Shown here piece after piece: positions 27,276-36,520 of a DNA stretch of 64,000 nt. The stretch's first letter is position 1. The number at the start of each line of letters is the position of its first letter. The stretch lies in assembly GCA_017538195.1 (NCBI GenBank), contig JAFYJH010000145.1, forward strand, positions 1 through 64,000. Reading direction: 5' to 3'. This DNA comes from Prevotella sp. Its GTDB lineage: Bacteria > Bacteroidota > Bacteroidia > Bacteroidales > Bacteroidaceae. A model generated the notes under the pieces. The model had not been told where the DNA came from, did not search any database, and saw only the letters and a program-made list of their open reading frames with translations. Made by a program: the position numbers and the translations under genes.

Positions 27276-28700
27276 TTATTCCTTTTTTAAACTTTTTGAC
27301 CTCTGCGTAGGAGGTGATTGAATGGCGAACTCGGGTATAATGGTTTCTGCGCCAGAAATCGTTTTCGCGGAAGTATAAAACATACAGTAGTATATGGGCA
27401 AATAAGTAATGCCGTTTTTTGTACTAACTTTACGCTCGTTGCTGAGCACGACGGCACGGTTGATATGATAGTCTGCCGTGCTGACGAATTTGTCAAGTGC
27501 ACTGTGAACAGTATAGTCCTTTCCCGATTTGACTTCGATGGGCAGCACTGTCAGTTGCTCGTAGTCATCAATCAGGAAATCAACTTCGCCCCGCTGCTTG
27601 TTGTCATAATAGTGGAGCGTGAAACCGTGCGCCTTCAGTTCCTGTGCCACGACAGATTCGTAAACCGAACCGAGGTTGATGCTGCGCTCGTCTCGCAGAA
27701 CCGCATTGATATTTGTTCCATAAAGAATATAGGTGAGCAGCCCCACGTCGTTCATGTAGAGTTTGAGCAGGTTTTTGCTCTCAGATTCCAACAGTGGGAA
27801 CTTGGGATTACTTACAGCCTGTACGGGAATGGCTATACCCGAACTGGTCAGGTATTCAAATTCGCCGGTGTAATCGCTGAATTGCTTGTGTCCCTTTGTC
27901 GTTTCTATTCGTTTCACCACAATCCTTTTCTTCTTATTCTCCATGTATGAAGGAAGAGAGTCGTAGATGCGACGAATGACCAGCCGATGCTCGGCGTCGT
28001 ATTGCGACGCGTCTATTCGGTAGAGCGAATGGATGTCGCGCTGCACTTCACGGACATGCGTCATGTTTCTGTTCTCCAAAAACTTATTGATGGCTTCAGG
28101 AAGTCCGCCTACCAACAGGTAGATTTTGAATTGCTGTAGCATATAGCTGTGCAACGACTCATTGAGCGATTCTCCCTTTGAAAATTTTCGCCTGATGCCA
28201 TCGATAGTTTCCTGTGCGCACCCCATTGCCAAAAGAAATTCCTCGAAGTCGAGTGGATACATTTCTTCTATCGCCACACTCCCGATGGGTACGGAGGCGG
28301 TTTGCGACAAGGCTATGCCGAGCTGCGATCCACTGGCAATGTAACGGTAACGTCCCTCTTGGTTCAGGAATTTCAACATCGTCATGAGATGCGGATAACT
28401 TTGAATCTCATCTAAAAAAACGAGCGTGTCCTCCTTCGTTCCGAGCAGGTTTCCGTATGCCGCACCCAACTGCATATAGAAATCATCGGTACTTTTGACC
28501 GTTGCAAATAAGCCCATACTCTCTTTGTCTTCTTTGAGGTTGATTTCCACAAAGTTACGAAATGATTTCCGTCCGACATAGCGAATGAGATAGGATTTCC
28601 CGATCTGTCGGGCACCATTGACGAGGAGTATCTTCTGCGGATTGTCGCGAAGAAACTGTTCGATGCGTGAGGCGTATTTTCTGTATAGCATAGCTGTCAT
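27276..28700 (-). CDS. AAA ATPase with DUF4143 domain (copy 2), between two SusC genes
   Basis: 474 residues from MTAMLYRKY. AAA_14 module with Walker A NGARQIGKSYL (~27-37), Walker B LVFLDEIQ (~96) and ASGSQLG sensor (~123). DUF4143 follows, ending in a nuclease-like core (GEVDFLIDD, then LPIEVKSGKDY). It keeps all canonical residues, unlike copy 1. The frame opens 12 codons earlier, but that part is AT-rich promoter-proximal sequence. Two exact 18-bp direct repeats spaced 33 bp lie just upstream of its -33 box. Its function is unknown; position between inverted susC copies is noted in the findings. Confidence 0.9.
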   Translation of the reverse strand: MTAMLYRKYASRIEQFLRDNPQKILLVNGARQIGKSYLIRYVGRKSFRNFVEINLKEDKESMGLFATVKSTDDFYMQLGAAYGNLLGTKEDTLVFLDEIQSYPHLMTMLKFLNQEGRYRYIASGSQLGIALSQTASVPIGSVAIEEMYPLDFEEFLLAMGCAQETIDGIRRKFSKGESLNESLHSYMLQQFKIYLLVGGLPEAINKFLENRNMTHVREVQRDIHSLYRIDASQYDAEHRLVIRRIYDSLPSYMENKKKRIVVKRIETTKGHKQFSDYTGEFEYLTSSGIAIPVQAVSNPKFPLLESESKNLLKLYMNDVGLLTYILYGTNINAVLRDERSINLGSVYESVVAQELKAHGFTLHYYDNKQRGEVDFLIDDYEQLTVLPIEVKSGKDYTVHSALDKFVSTADYHINRAVVLSNERKVSTKNGITYLPIYYCMFYTSAKTISGAETIIPEFAIQSPPTQRSKSLKKE

Positions 28701-28709
28701 ATTTGGCTG

Positions 28710-28741
28710 CAAAAGTAAGAAAAAATAATTATACAACCAAA
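28710..28741 (-). promoter_or_regulatory. Promoter of ATPase copy 2
   Basis: TTTG (28741-28738), exactly 20 nt, TACTTTTG (28717-28710), ten bases before the start codon. Confidence 0.8.
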
Positions 28742-28746
28742 TTTTC

Positions 28747-28797
28747 GGGACTTTTTCCGTTAAATTTATGGTAAAAATAGGGACTTTTTCCGTTAAA
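28747..28797. repeat. Two 18-bp direct repeats upstream of ATPase copy 2
   Basis: GGGACTTTTTCCGTTAAA at 28747-28764 and 28780-28797, identical, 33 bp apart, starting 6 bp upstream of the -33 element. 28798-28920 is AT-rich with nothing else seen. Confidence 0.88.
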
Positions 28798-28928
28798 AAT
28801 CAAAAGAAAACAGGATTTTTTTAGAATAAAAAGCGGTTTTTTATAAGAAAAAAATGGTGCGAAATAACGTTTTTTTTGACGCGAAATGTTAAAAATTGAC
28901 CTAAAAACAGCATTTTTTTACGATTTTA

Positions 28929-28960
28929 TTTGTTTGTTTAATAAATTTGCATTATATTTG
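28929..28960 (+). promoter_or_regulatory. Promoter of the second SusCD operon
   Basis: TTTG (28929-28932), exactly 20 nt, TATATTTG (28953-28960). Transcription should start near 28967, giving a leader of about 118 nt. Confidence 0.8.
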
Positions 28961-28994
28961 CAAATCGAAATCCATGAAAAAGGGAAAACGATAC

Positions 28995-29013
28995 CACCTC
29001 CGGCGCAGAGGTG
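28995..29013 (+). promoter_or_regulatory. Leader hairpin before the second susC
   Basis: CACCTC (28995-29000), seven-base loop, GAGGTG (29008-29013), GC-rich in otherwise AT-rich leader RNA. It is not followed by a T-run, so it is not a terminator. The other susC leader lacks it. Confidence 0.4.
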
Positions 29014-29085
29014 CAATAGTGAGAAAACGAAATTTATCCATTAATTATTAACTAACACTAATTATTAACTTAAAAAAGAAAATCT

Positions 29086-32000
29086 ATGGTTAAAAGACTA
29101 AGTTTGTTTTTGGCCGCTTTCCTATTCACAGCAATAGGAGCAATGGCTCAGACGCAAGTCAGTGGTACCGTGGTGTCGCAAGACGACGGCGAGCCCGTAG
29201 TGGGCGCAACTGTCATGGTCGTAGGCACAAACGTCGGTACAGCAACGAACATGGACGGTAAGTTCACGCTGACCTGTCCGAAGGGACATGATTTGCTGCG
29301 CATCACTTACGTGGGCATGGAACCCATCGAGGTGACGGCTCGTCCGAACATGCGCATCGTACTCACGAGCGACCAGAGTGCTCTCGACGAGGTGATCGTC
29401 GTGGCCTATGGTACATCGAAAAAATCGTCGTTTACGGGTTCTGCCTCGACGGTGAACAGTCAGAGCATCGAGAAGCGTCCGATTACCAACGTGACGGCAG
29501 CCCTCGAGGGTAACGCCACGGGTATTCAGGTAACTTCCGCATCGGGTCAGCCCGGTGAGTCTGCCGCTGTCCGTATTCGCGGTTTCGGTTCGGTGAACGC
29601 TTCCAACGCACCGCTTTATGTAGTCGATGGAGCTATCTACAACGGAAGCATCGGCGACATCAACCCCTCGGACATTGAGAACATCACGGTGTTGAAAGAT
29701 GCCGCTTCGACTTCTCTGTACGGTTCGAGCGCAGGTAACGGTGTGATTCTGATTACTACGAAGAAGGGTAAAACCGCAGGTTCCAGCGTTTCGGTTGACA
29801 TCAAGCAAGGTTGGTCTGTCCGCGCATACAAAGATTATGCAAAAGTGGGCGTGTACGACTATTATCCTTTGCAGTGGCAGATGTTGAAGAACTCGTATGT
29901 TTCTACTGGAAAAACAGATGAAGAAGCCAGAACATTGGCTACGAATGCCCTTGGTACTACGCTGCGCGGTTACAACATCTTCGCAGGTGTGGCAAACGAT
30001 GCCATCGTAGGTACTGACGGAAAACTGAATCCGGCAGCAAACACGCTGAAGTGGGGCGATGACCTTGATTGGGAAGATGCAGCCTTCAAGACTGGTCACC
30101 GTCAGGAGTATAACCTCAGCTACAACACCAAGACAGACAAGAGCGACACTTACGCTTCTGTTGGTTATCTGAAGGACAACGGTTATGTCATCAAGACCGA
30201 CTTCGAGCGTTACAGCGGACGTTTGAACTACAACATTTATCCTGTGAAGTGGTTCAAGAGTGGTTTGAACGTCAGTTTGAACCGTTCGATTTCGAACTAC
30301 TCGACTGCCGATGCAAGTAACAACTCTACGTATTCGAACATTGTGCGCTTCATCCGCACGATGTCGCCCATCTATCCGATCCACAAACACGACCTCAATT
30401 CTGGTGCATATTTGGACGCGGAAGGAAATCCGACGACGAATCCCGCTAACTATGTCTATGACTACGACGGCGACCGTCTGGCAGCCCCTGGTCGTGACGC
30501 GATTGCAGAAACTCAGTTCAACAGCCGCGAATTCATCCGCAATGGTCAGAATGCACGTACCTATGTAACGATTTCTCCGATTGAAGGCCTCGACCTCACG
30601 GTGAACTACTCGTATGGCAACTCTGATTATCGCCGCAAGGTGTATGAGAACCCGTACGTGGGTGACGGCACCGCAGGTCCTGGTCGTCTGAACATCACAT
30701 CGACTCGCTCGACCACTCAGACGCTCAACCAAATCATCAATTACAACAAGTACTTCGGCAAGCACCACGGAGAAATCATGCTCGGTCACGAGAACTACTC
30801 GTATCGTTATGACTATCTGTATGGCATGAAGACTGAGGAAACGATGGAAGGCCTCTATGAGTTTGGTAACTTCGTGAACATCAGCAGTTTGAGTTCTTAC
30901 ACCGACAACTATAAGAAAGAAGGTTATTTCGGTCGTCTGAACTACGACTACGACAACAAGTACTATGCTTCGGTTTCTTATCGCCGCGATGGTAGTTCGC
31001 GCTTCCACAAGGACAACCGCTGGGGTAACTTCTGGTCGTTCGGTGCCAGTTGGCGCATCAGCGAGGAACCGTTCATGAAGAATGTTACTTGGGTGAACAA
31101 CTTGAAACTGCGTGCATCTTATGGTGAGACGGGTAACGACGGAATCCTCGACGGTGACGGCTATGCAGACTACTATCCCTACCAGACGTTGTACTACACG
31201 GGCTACAAGAACTTTAACGAGGCAGGTGCATACTTTACGGTTGTGGCTAACCCCGACCTGAAGTGGGAAACGCAGGTTTCTACCGATGTCGCCGTTGAAT
31301 TTACCCTGTTCGACCGTTTGACGGGTACAATCGAATACTTCAAGAAGGCTTCGAAAGACTTGCTCTTCGATGTGTCGCAGCCGCTTTCGACGGGTGTTTC
31401 TTCCATCATCCAGAATGTGGGTAAAGTTACCAACACGGGTGTGGAAATCGACCTCGACTACAAAGTTCTGAAGATGAAAGACTTCGGCCTGAGCGTAGGT
31501 GCCAATGCTACCTTCCTCAAGAACAAGATTACGAAACTGCCCGATACGATGAAGGACGGCTACGTTGGCGGTTCCAAAAAATGGGTGGAAGGCAAGAGCA
31601 TGTATGAGTTCTGGCTCCGTCAGTGGTACGGTGTTGATCCTGAAACCGGCGATGGTTTGTGGATTGCTGATCCCGAGAAATACAAAGAAGGAGAAGCAAC
31701 GTTCCTGAGCAGAGATGGCAAACAGCTTACCAACGACTATAGCAACGCCATGTTTGACTTCAGCGGTGCATCTATTCCTAAAGTATATGGTGGTTTCAAT
31801 GTGAAGGCCAACTACAAAGCATTCGACTTCGCAGCTATCTTCTCCTACCAGTTAGGTGGCAAACTGCTTGACTATGGTTATCAAGGCTTGATGGCTACCG
31901 ACAGCTATGGTGAGTCGATGAGTCCTGACCTGCTGAACGCATGGCAGAAGCCCGGCGACATCACGGATGTTCCGCGCGTTGATGCTAATGGTCCTCACAA

Positions 32001-32268
32001 CACGAACATCTCGACATCTTACTCGACCCGTTGGTTGACGAAGTCAGACTACCTGAACCTGCGTTCAATAACCATCGGCTATCAGTTGCCCAAGCAGGTG
32101 CTCAACTATGCTTACCTGAAGTCCGCACGTCTGTCATTCGCCGCCGAGAACCTGTTCATGCTGAAAGCCCGTCAGGGTCTGAACCCGATGGCTCAGTTCA
32201 ACGGTCTCGTTTACAACGAGTATATGCCCTCTCGCAACTTTACTTTCTCGCTTAATGTTACATTCTAA
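29086..32268 (+). CDS. SusC/RagA family TonB-linked outer membrane transporter (second system)
   Basis: 1060 residues with the same plan as the first SusC: signal peptide, regulatory domain, TonB box (SALDEVIVVAYGTSKKSS, ~105), plug (AAVRIRGFGSVNASNAPLYVV, read as two motifs) and barrel ending NFTFSLNVTF. It imports a glycan together with the SusD 15 bp downstream. Residues 1-110 are nearly identical to the first SusC and the DNA there is about 85% alike, while the rest is different. That boundary suggests gene conversion or recombination at the 5' ends. Confidence 0.95.
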   Translation: MVKRLSLFLAAFLFTAIGAMAQTQVSGTVVSQDDGEPVVGATVMVVGTNVGTATNMDGKFTLTCPKGHDLLRITYVGMEPIEVTARPNMRIVLTSDQSALDEVIVVAYGTSKKSSFTGSASTVNSQSIEKRPITNVTAALEGNATGIQVTSASGQPGESAAVRIRGFGSVNASNAPLYVVDGAIYNGSIGDINPSDIENITVLKDAASTSLYGSSAGNGVILITTKKGKTAGSSVSVDIKQGWSVRAYKDYAKVGVYDYYPLQWQMLKNSYVSTGKTDEEARTLATNALGTTLRGYNIFAGVANDAIVGTDGKLNPAANTLKWGDDLDWEDAAFKTGHRQEYNLSYNTKTDKSDTYASVGYLKDNGYVIKTDFERYSGRLNYNIYPVKWFKSGLNVSLNRSISNYSTADASNNSTYSNIVRFIRTMSPIYPIHKHDLNSGAYLDAEGNPTTNPANYVYDYDGDRLAAPGRDAIAETQFNSREFIRNGQNARTYVTISPIEGLDLTVNYSYGNSDYRRKVYENPYVGDGTAGPGRLNITSTRSTTQTLNQIINYNKYFGKHHGEIMLGHENYSYRYDYLYGMKTEETMEGLYEFGNFVNISSLSSYTDNYKKEGYFGRLNYDYDNKYYASVSYRRDGSSRFHKDNRWGNFWSFGASWRISEEPFMKNVTWVNNLKLRASYGETGNDGILDGDGYADYYPYQTLYYTGYKNFNEAGAYFTVVANPDLKWETQVSTDVAVEFTLFDRLTGTIEYFKKASKDLLFDVSQPLSTGVSSIIQNVGKVTNTGVEIDLDYKVLKMKDFGLSVGANATFLKNKITKLPDTMKDGYVGGSKKWVEGKSMYEFWLRQWYGVDPETGDGLWIADPEKYKEGEATFLSRDGKQLTNDYSNAMFDFSGASIPKVYGGFNVKANYKAFDFAAIFSYQLGGKLLDYGYQGLMATDSYGESMSPDLLNAWQKPGDITDVPRVDANGPHNTNISTSYSTRWLTKSDYLNLRSITIGYQLPKQVLNYAYLKSARLSFAAENLFMLKARQGLNPMAQFNGLVYNEYMPSRNFTFSLNVTF

Positions 32269-32282
32269 ATTAGTTAAGAATT

Positions 32283-33770
32283 ATGAAATACAATAGATTT
32301 TTGACCATCGTAATGGCAGCAGCTATGGCTCTCGGACTGAGCAGCTGCGGAGAAGATTATCTTGACACGGTGCCGTCGAATGCGGTCTCTGAGACCTCAA
32401 TCAACACCTCGCTCGAGAACCTCTACATTACCCTGAATGGCATCCACAAGGAAATGGTTTCTCAGGAAACAGGTTATCAGTGCTTGGGCGGTGAGCCAGG
32501 ATTCATGTTCTGCCGTGACATTGAGGCCGACGACATCACTTGGATTACCAACACATGGTGTAAGGCCGCTTATCTTGGTTGGACATGTAATACGAATGAA
32601 ACTTCGGGCTACAACTCAAGCTATTGGAGAATTTACTACCAGTGGATTCTGAACGCCAACAAAATTATTGCAGGCGTAGAAGAAGCCCCCAAGACCGACG
32701 AAGCTTTGTACAATCAGGTGAAGGGTGAAGCACTTTGCATCCGCGCATGGGCTCACTTCAACCTCGTTCAGCTCTACGCAAAGCGCTATGCAGCTGGTGG
32801 CTCGAACACTCAGGATGGTATTCCTTATCGTTTGACTGCCGCCACAACAGAGCAGGCACGTAATTCTGTCGAAGACGTCTATCAGCTCATCAACACCGAC
32901 CTCGACGAGGCTTGCAAACTGTTGGTAGGAATCAATCCAGGTTATCATCACTACAGCGAGATGGTGGCATGGGGTTTGAAGGCTCGTGTGGCTCTTGCCA
33001 AGCAAGACTACGCTAACGCCGCAACCTACGCAGCCAAGTCAATTGCTTTGGCAGAAGCCAATGGTGGCAAGTTGATGGAAGGCAATCAGTTGCAGTGCGG
33101 TTTTGCTGACATCTGCTCCGACACAAAGGAAGCGATGTACGCTGCTCGTACTCCGGACGACAAGACGGTTTATTTCTACTCCTTCTATGCTTACATGTCA
33201 TGGAACTTCAGTGCAACAGCTATTCGTCAGGGTGTGAAGTGTATCAATGCTGACACCTACGATACCATGTCGGAAACAGACTTGCGTCGTGCATGGTTCG
33301 ATCCTACGGGTGAGGCAGAAGTTCCCGCAAAAACCTATGTAAAGCAACCCTACCAGAACCGCAAGTTCCGTGCTCGTTCCACGGCCAATGCCGTTGGTGA
33401 TGTCGCCTTCATGCGTCTGGCCGAGATGTATCTGACGCAGGCTGAGGCTTTGGCTCGTGCAGGAAAGAACGACGAAGCTCAGAGCGTGTTCACGAAGTTC
33501 CAAATCACTCGCGACCCGTCGTATGTTTCTAAAGGCAATACGGGTGCTGCTTTGGCAGAGGAAATCATGAACAGCCGTCGCGTTGAACTGTGGGGCGAAG
33601 GTTTCCGCTTCTACGACCTGAAGCGTCTGAATCAGCCCATCAAGCGTGGTCGCAACTTCGTTCAGACATTCTGCTCCTTCTTGGAGAAAGGTGTCAATGA
33701 GCCTGGTTGGGTTTGGGAAATCCCCAAGAGTGAGACCGACTACAACAAACTCTGCACAAAGAACTATTAA
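32283..33770 (+). CDS. SusD/RagB family glycan-binding lipoprotein (second system)
   Basis: 495 residues. Lipoprotein signal ending LGLSSC-GEDYLDTVPS. SusD signatures: ILNANKIIAGVEEA, GEALCIRAWAHFNLVQLYAKRY, MRLAEMYLTQAEALARAGK and SRRVELWGEGFRFYDLKRL. The C-terminus is PGWVWEIPKSETDYN. It forms the lid of the second SusC. A strong terminator follows directly. Confidence 0.94.
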   Translation: MKYNRFLTIVMAAAMALGLSSCGEDYLDTVPSNAVSETSINTSLENLYITLNGIHKEMVSQETGYQCLGGEPGFMFCRDIEADDITWITNTWCKAAYLGWTCNTNETSGYNSSYWRIYYQWILNANKIIAGVEEAPKTDEALYNQVKGEALCIRAWAHFNLVQLYAKRYAAGGSNTQDGIPYRLTAATTEQARNSVEDVYQLINTDLDEACKLLVGINPGYHHYSEMVAWGLKARVALAKQDYANAATYAAKSIALAEANGGKLMEGNQLQCGFADICSDTKEAMYAARTPDDKTVYFYSFYAYMSWNFSATAIRQGVKCINADTYDTMSETDLRRAWFDPTGEAEVPAKTYVKQPYQNRKFRARSTANAVGDVAFMRLAEMYLTQAEALARAGKNDEAQSVFTKFQITRDPSYVSKGNTGAALAEEIMNSRRVELWGEGFRFYDLKRLNQPIKRGRNFVQTFCSFLEKGVNEPGWVWEIPKSETDYNKLCTKNY

Positions 33771-33787
33771 TCTATTTAATTACTGAA

Positions 33788-33834
33788 AAATACGGACGGT
33801 TCGCTCTTCCCGGGCTTGCCGTCCGTATTTTCCT
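33788..33834 (+). terminator. Terminator of the second SusCD operon
   Basis: 12-bp perfect stem AAATACGGACGG (33788-33799) with CCGTCCGTATTT (33819-33830), then TTCC. The T-run is short but the stem is strong. Confidence 0.85.
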
Positions 33835-33859
33835 AACCAGACATTTATTCCATTTGGCC

Positions 33860-34747
33860 ATGAGTCTTAAAAAACGGATATTGGAAAACTGGCGATTGAT
33901 GGTAGCCCTCGCCTTTGCCTTCTTAGTTTTCTGTTTCTGGTATTTCTTCTATCCTCACTCAGTCGTTGCACAGGAGCGGCTGTTCGTGTGGGATGCCGAG
34001 TTCTGGAAGGAATATGGATTTTGGCAGTATGTTAGGGACTTTTTCGTCCAGTTCTTTCATGACGCCTCATTGGGTGCATTGCTCTTGGCCTTACTCTGCT
34101 TCGTGTTTCAATGGCTGGCGTGGTGGCTCTTGCAGTGTTTTCGGAAAAAGGATTGGAAAAATATCCTTTTTGCGGTTTCATTTCTTCCCGCCATTTACGT
34201 CTGGCATCTGACATTCGTGAGTTTTACTTCCAATGGCGAAGAAGAGAAATACGACTGGCTGCTGAGAAAAGGGCAGTGGCAGTCGATTCTCCGAAAGAAC
34301 TATCCATCGTCGGCAGCCTGCCAGAATGTAGTCAGACTGGCACAATTCCAGACTGGAAAAATCGGCGAAGCGGAGATGTTTGGCAACCTGACCCTTACCA
34401 ACGACGTTTTGAGCAGCAGGACTTCCGCCTATATGATGAGCGATGTCTATATGTACGCAGGGATGGTGAACATGGCGCAGCGGGCATCTTTCGAGGCGAT
34501 GGCTTCCATCGAAGACTTTTCCATGAGCGGAAGGGCATTGCAGCGATTGACGGAAACAGCATTGATTACAGGGCAATATCGGGTGGCTGAAAAATACATC
34601 TCGATACTGGAGAAAACGGTTTATTATCGTTTTTTCGCCCGTAAGATGAAGAATTTAATTGAAAATCCAACACTCATAGAAAGTCATCCCACCTACGGGA
34701 AATTGCAGAAAGTGTATGGAAACACCAAGGATGTCCTATTTAATTGA
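33860..34747 (+). CDS. Membrane protein with helical repeat tail, function unknown
   Basis: 295 residues. Three hydrophobic segments: ~12-30 (LMVALAFAFLVFCFWYFF), ~73-95 (LGALLLALLCFVFQWLAWWL) and ~105-122. After ~130 the protein is soluble and helical, with TPR-like spacing (AEMFGNLTLT, YMYAGMVNMAQRASFEAM, ALITGQYRVAEKYISILE). I do not recognise a specific family. The start is the ATG at 33860; a TTG two codons earlier is less likely. It is followed after 5 bp by the propeller lipoprotein, so the two form a cassette between susD and a SusD remnant. Confidence 0.75.
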   Translation: MSLKKRILENWRLMVALAFAFLVFCFWYFFYPHSVVAQERLFVWDAEFWKEYGFWQYVRDFFVQFFHDASLGALLLALLCFVFQWLAWWLLQCFRKKDWKNILFAVSFLPAIYVWHLTFVSFTSNGEEEKYDWLLRKGQWQSILRKNYPSSAACQNVVRLAQFQTGKIGEAEMFGNLTLTNDVLSSRTSAYMMSDVYMYAGMVNMAQRASFEAMASIEDFSMSGRALQRLTETALITGQYRVAEKYISILEKTVYYRFFARKMKNLIENPTLIESHPTYGKLQKVYGNTKDVLFN

Positions 34748-34752
34748 GCAAT

Positions 34753-36222
34753 ATGAATACGTTGAAGAAACTCAGAGTAGTGTCGTTGTCGATGGCTTGT
34801 CTGTTGCTTTCGTGCACATCACGTCCGCACGATGCGGAAAAAGTGCTGTCAGAGCCTGCCATCTATCCCGATTATATTGGAGTGACCGTGCCTGTGGACA
34901 TTGCTCCGCTGAATTTTTCCATGGCGGATGATGGTGTGACGACGGTTGATGTGGAAGTGAAAGGCTCCCAAGGAGGCTCGTTGCATGTAAATGGTGCTTA
35001 TGCGGACTTCGGAATTGACGAATGGCATGACTTGTTAAGGCGAAATCAAGGCGGCAAGTTGTCGTTTTCCGTTTGCGCCGAGAAAGAGGGTAAATGGATG
35101 CAGTATAATACGTTTGACATTTTTATCAGCAAATATCCGCTCGGAGAGTGGGGAATCACATACCGGCGAGTGGCTCCGGGCTATCAGATGTATGGACGCA
35201 TGGGAATATATCAAAGAGAACTTGCTACATTCGAGGAGAAAGTCATTTTGGATAATAAGTTTTTGGACGGCGGATGCGTCAATTGCCATACGGTCAATCG
35301 CAGCAAGCCTGACGACTATGTATTCCATGTCAGAAGCGAACATGGTGCAACAGTCGTAGGCCGTCAGGGAAAAACGGATTTTCTGGCCTCGGTCAATGAC
35401 AGTTTGGGAGGCGCAATGGTCTATCCTTACTGGCATCCTAACGGACGATACATCGCTTTTTCTACGAACAAAACATCCCAATTGTTTCATTCTGGAAAAA
35501 ACAAACGCATTGAGGTCTTTGACGGCCAGTCAGACGTTTTCATCTATGACACAGAAACCCACGAAACCTTGCGCGACACACTCATTATGAAAAAATATTG
35601 GGCTGAGAATTGCCCTGCATTTTCGGCGGATGGGAAATGGCTTTATTTTACAACCGCACGGCGGCAGAGCTATCCCCAAAACTATGATTTGGAAAAATAC
35701 AGTCTTTGTCGGGTTTCGTTTGATGAAAAAAACGGAAAACTCGGGCAACAAGTAGATACACTCGTAAATGCCTCCAAAACAGGAAAAAGTGTAACATGGC
35801 CGCGTCCGTCTTACGATGGCCGCTATGTCATGTTTACCCAATTGGACTATGGCTATTTCTCCATATGGCATCCTGAGGCGGACTTGTGGTTGCTGGACTT
35901 GCAGACTGGCGAGACCCGACCTTTGGAAGAAGTAAACAGCGATAGTGCTGAAAGTCTGCACAATTGGAGCAGTAATAGCCGTTGGTTTTTCTTCACAAGT
36001 CGCCGCGATGACGGACTTTATACCCAAATATATTTTTCTTCCCTCGATGAGCACGGAAAAGCCACAAAACCATTCTTGCTGCCGCAGCAGAATCCCCATC
36101 GCTACTATCAGCGGACGCTGTATTCGTTCAATACACCCGATTTTGTTTCAACCCCCGTTGCAACTGAATCAAAAGATATTGTTAAAAGTCTTCGGAACGA
36201 GAAACGAGTGAGTACACGATAA
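34753..36222 (+). CDS. TolB-like beta-propeller lipoprotein with a CxxCH motif
   Basis: 489 residues. Lipoprotein signal ending LLLSC-TSRPHD. From ~200 there are repeated PD40/TolB-type blades (YPYWHPNGRYIAFSTN, CPAFSADGKWLYFTTARR, RPSYDGRYVMFTQLD, NWSSNSRWFFFTSRRDDG). At about residue 176, GGCVNCHTVNR contains CxxCH, the covalent heme c-binding motif, which is unusual for TolB-like proteins. Met residues nearby could be the distal ligand; heme binding is inference. The last 15 residues (SLRNEKRVSTR) run into a charged tail close to the SusD remnant. Confidence 0.8.
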   Translation: MNTLKKLRVVSLSMACLLLSCTSRPHDAEKVLSEPAIYPDYIGVTVPVDIAPLNFSMADDGVTTVDVEVKGSQGGSLHVNGAYADFGIDEWHDLLRRNQGGKLSFSVCAEKEGKWMQYNTFDIFISKYPLGEWGITYRRVAPGYQMYGRMGIYQRELATFEEKVILDNKFLDGGCVNCHTVNRSKPDDYVFHVRSEHGATVVGRQGKTDFLASVNDSLGGAMVYPYWHPNGRYIAFSTNKTSQLFHSGKNKRIEVFDGQSDVFIYDTETHETLRDTLIMKKYWAENCPAFSADGKWLYFTTARRQSYPQNYDLEKYSLCRVSFDEKNGKLGQQVDTLVNASKTGKSVTWPRPSYDGRYVMFTQLDYGYFSIWHPEADLWLLDLQTGETRPLEEVNSDSAESLHNWSSNSRWFFFTSRRDDGLYTQIYFSSLDEHGKATKPFLLPQQNPHRYYQRTLYSFNTPDFVSTPVATESKDIVKSLRNEKRVSTR

Positions 36223-36248
36223 TCGTATCGAAATTTTGCCGTTTATAT

Positions 36249-36422
36249 ATGCCCTGCGGATTCTGTTTGGGACGGCGTTGGAAAGAGCCCATCGTGCGCA
36301 AGCAGTATCCCGTCGGAAGCTTCCACAAGAACTTCGCCGTCACCATCAACCCGACCGATGGCAACGACTGGACTTGGGCAATTCCCGAAAGAGAGTCTGA
36401 CTACAACGCCGATGTTAAGTAA
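36249..36422 (+). pseudogene. 3' remnant of a SusD gene
   Basis: 57 codons from ATG (MPCGFCLGRRW) that match the end of SusD proteins: RRWKEPIVRKQYPVGSF, then DGNDWTWAIPERESDYN, compare PGWVWEIPKSETDYN in the intact SusD at 32283. No SusD core precedes it; the propeller gene ends 26 bp upstream. It retains its own strong terminator. Insertion of the two-gene cassette, or a deletion, seems to have removed the rest of the gene. Confidence 0.7.
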
Positions 36423-36445
36423 TTCGTTAGCGTAAAATTATCAAT

Positions 36446-36487
36446 TCAGGCGGCTATCCGTAATTGGACAGCCGCCTGATTTTTTTT
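36446..36487 (+). terminator. Terminator after the SusD remnant
   Basis: Perfect 10-bp stem TCAGGCGGCT (36446-36455) with AGCCGCCTGA (36470-36479), then eight T. Confidence 0.92.
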
Positions 36488-36520
36488 GTTGGGCAAAATT
36501 CTTTTGTTAAAATTTTCGAT

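Noticed and set aside
28995..29013. Leader hairpin of the second susC as a terminator/attenuator
   Set aside because: No T-run follows; kept only as a weak leader hairpin.
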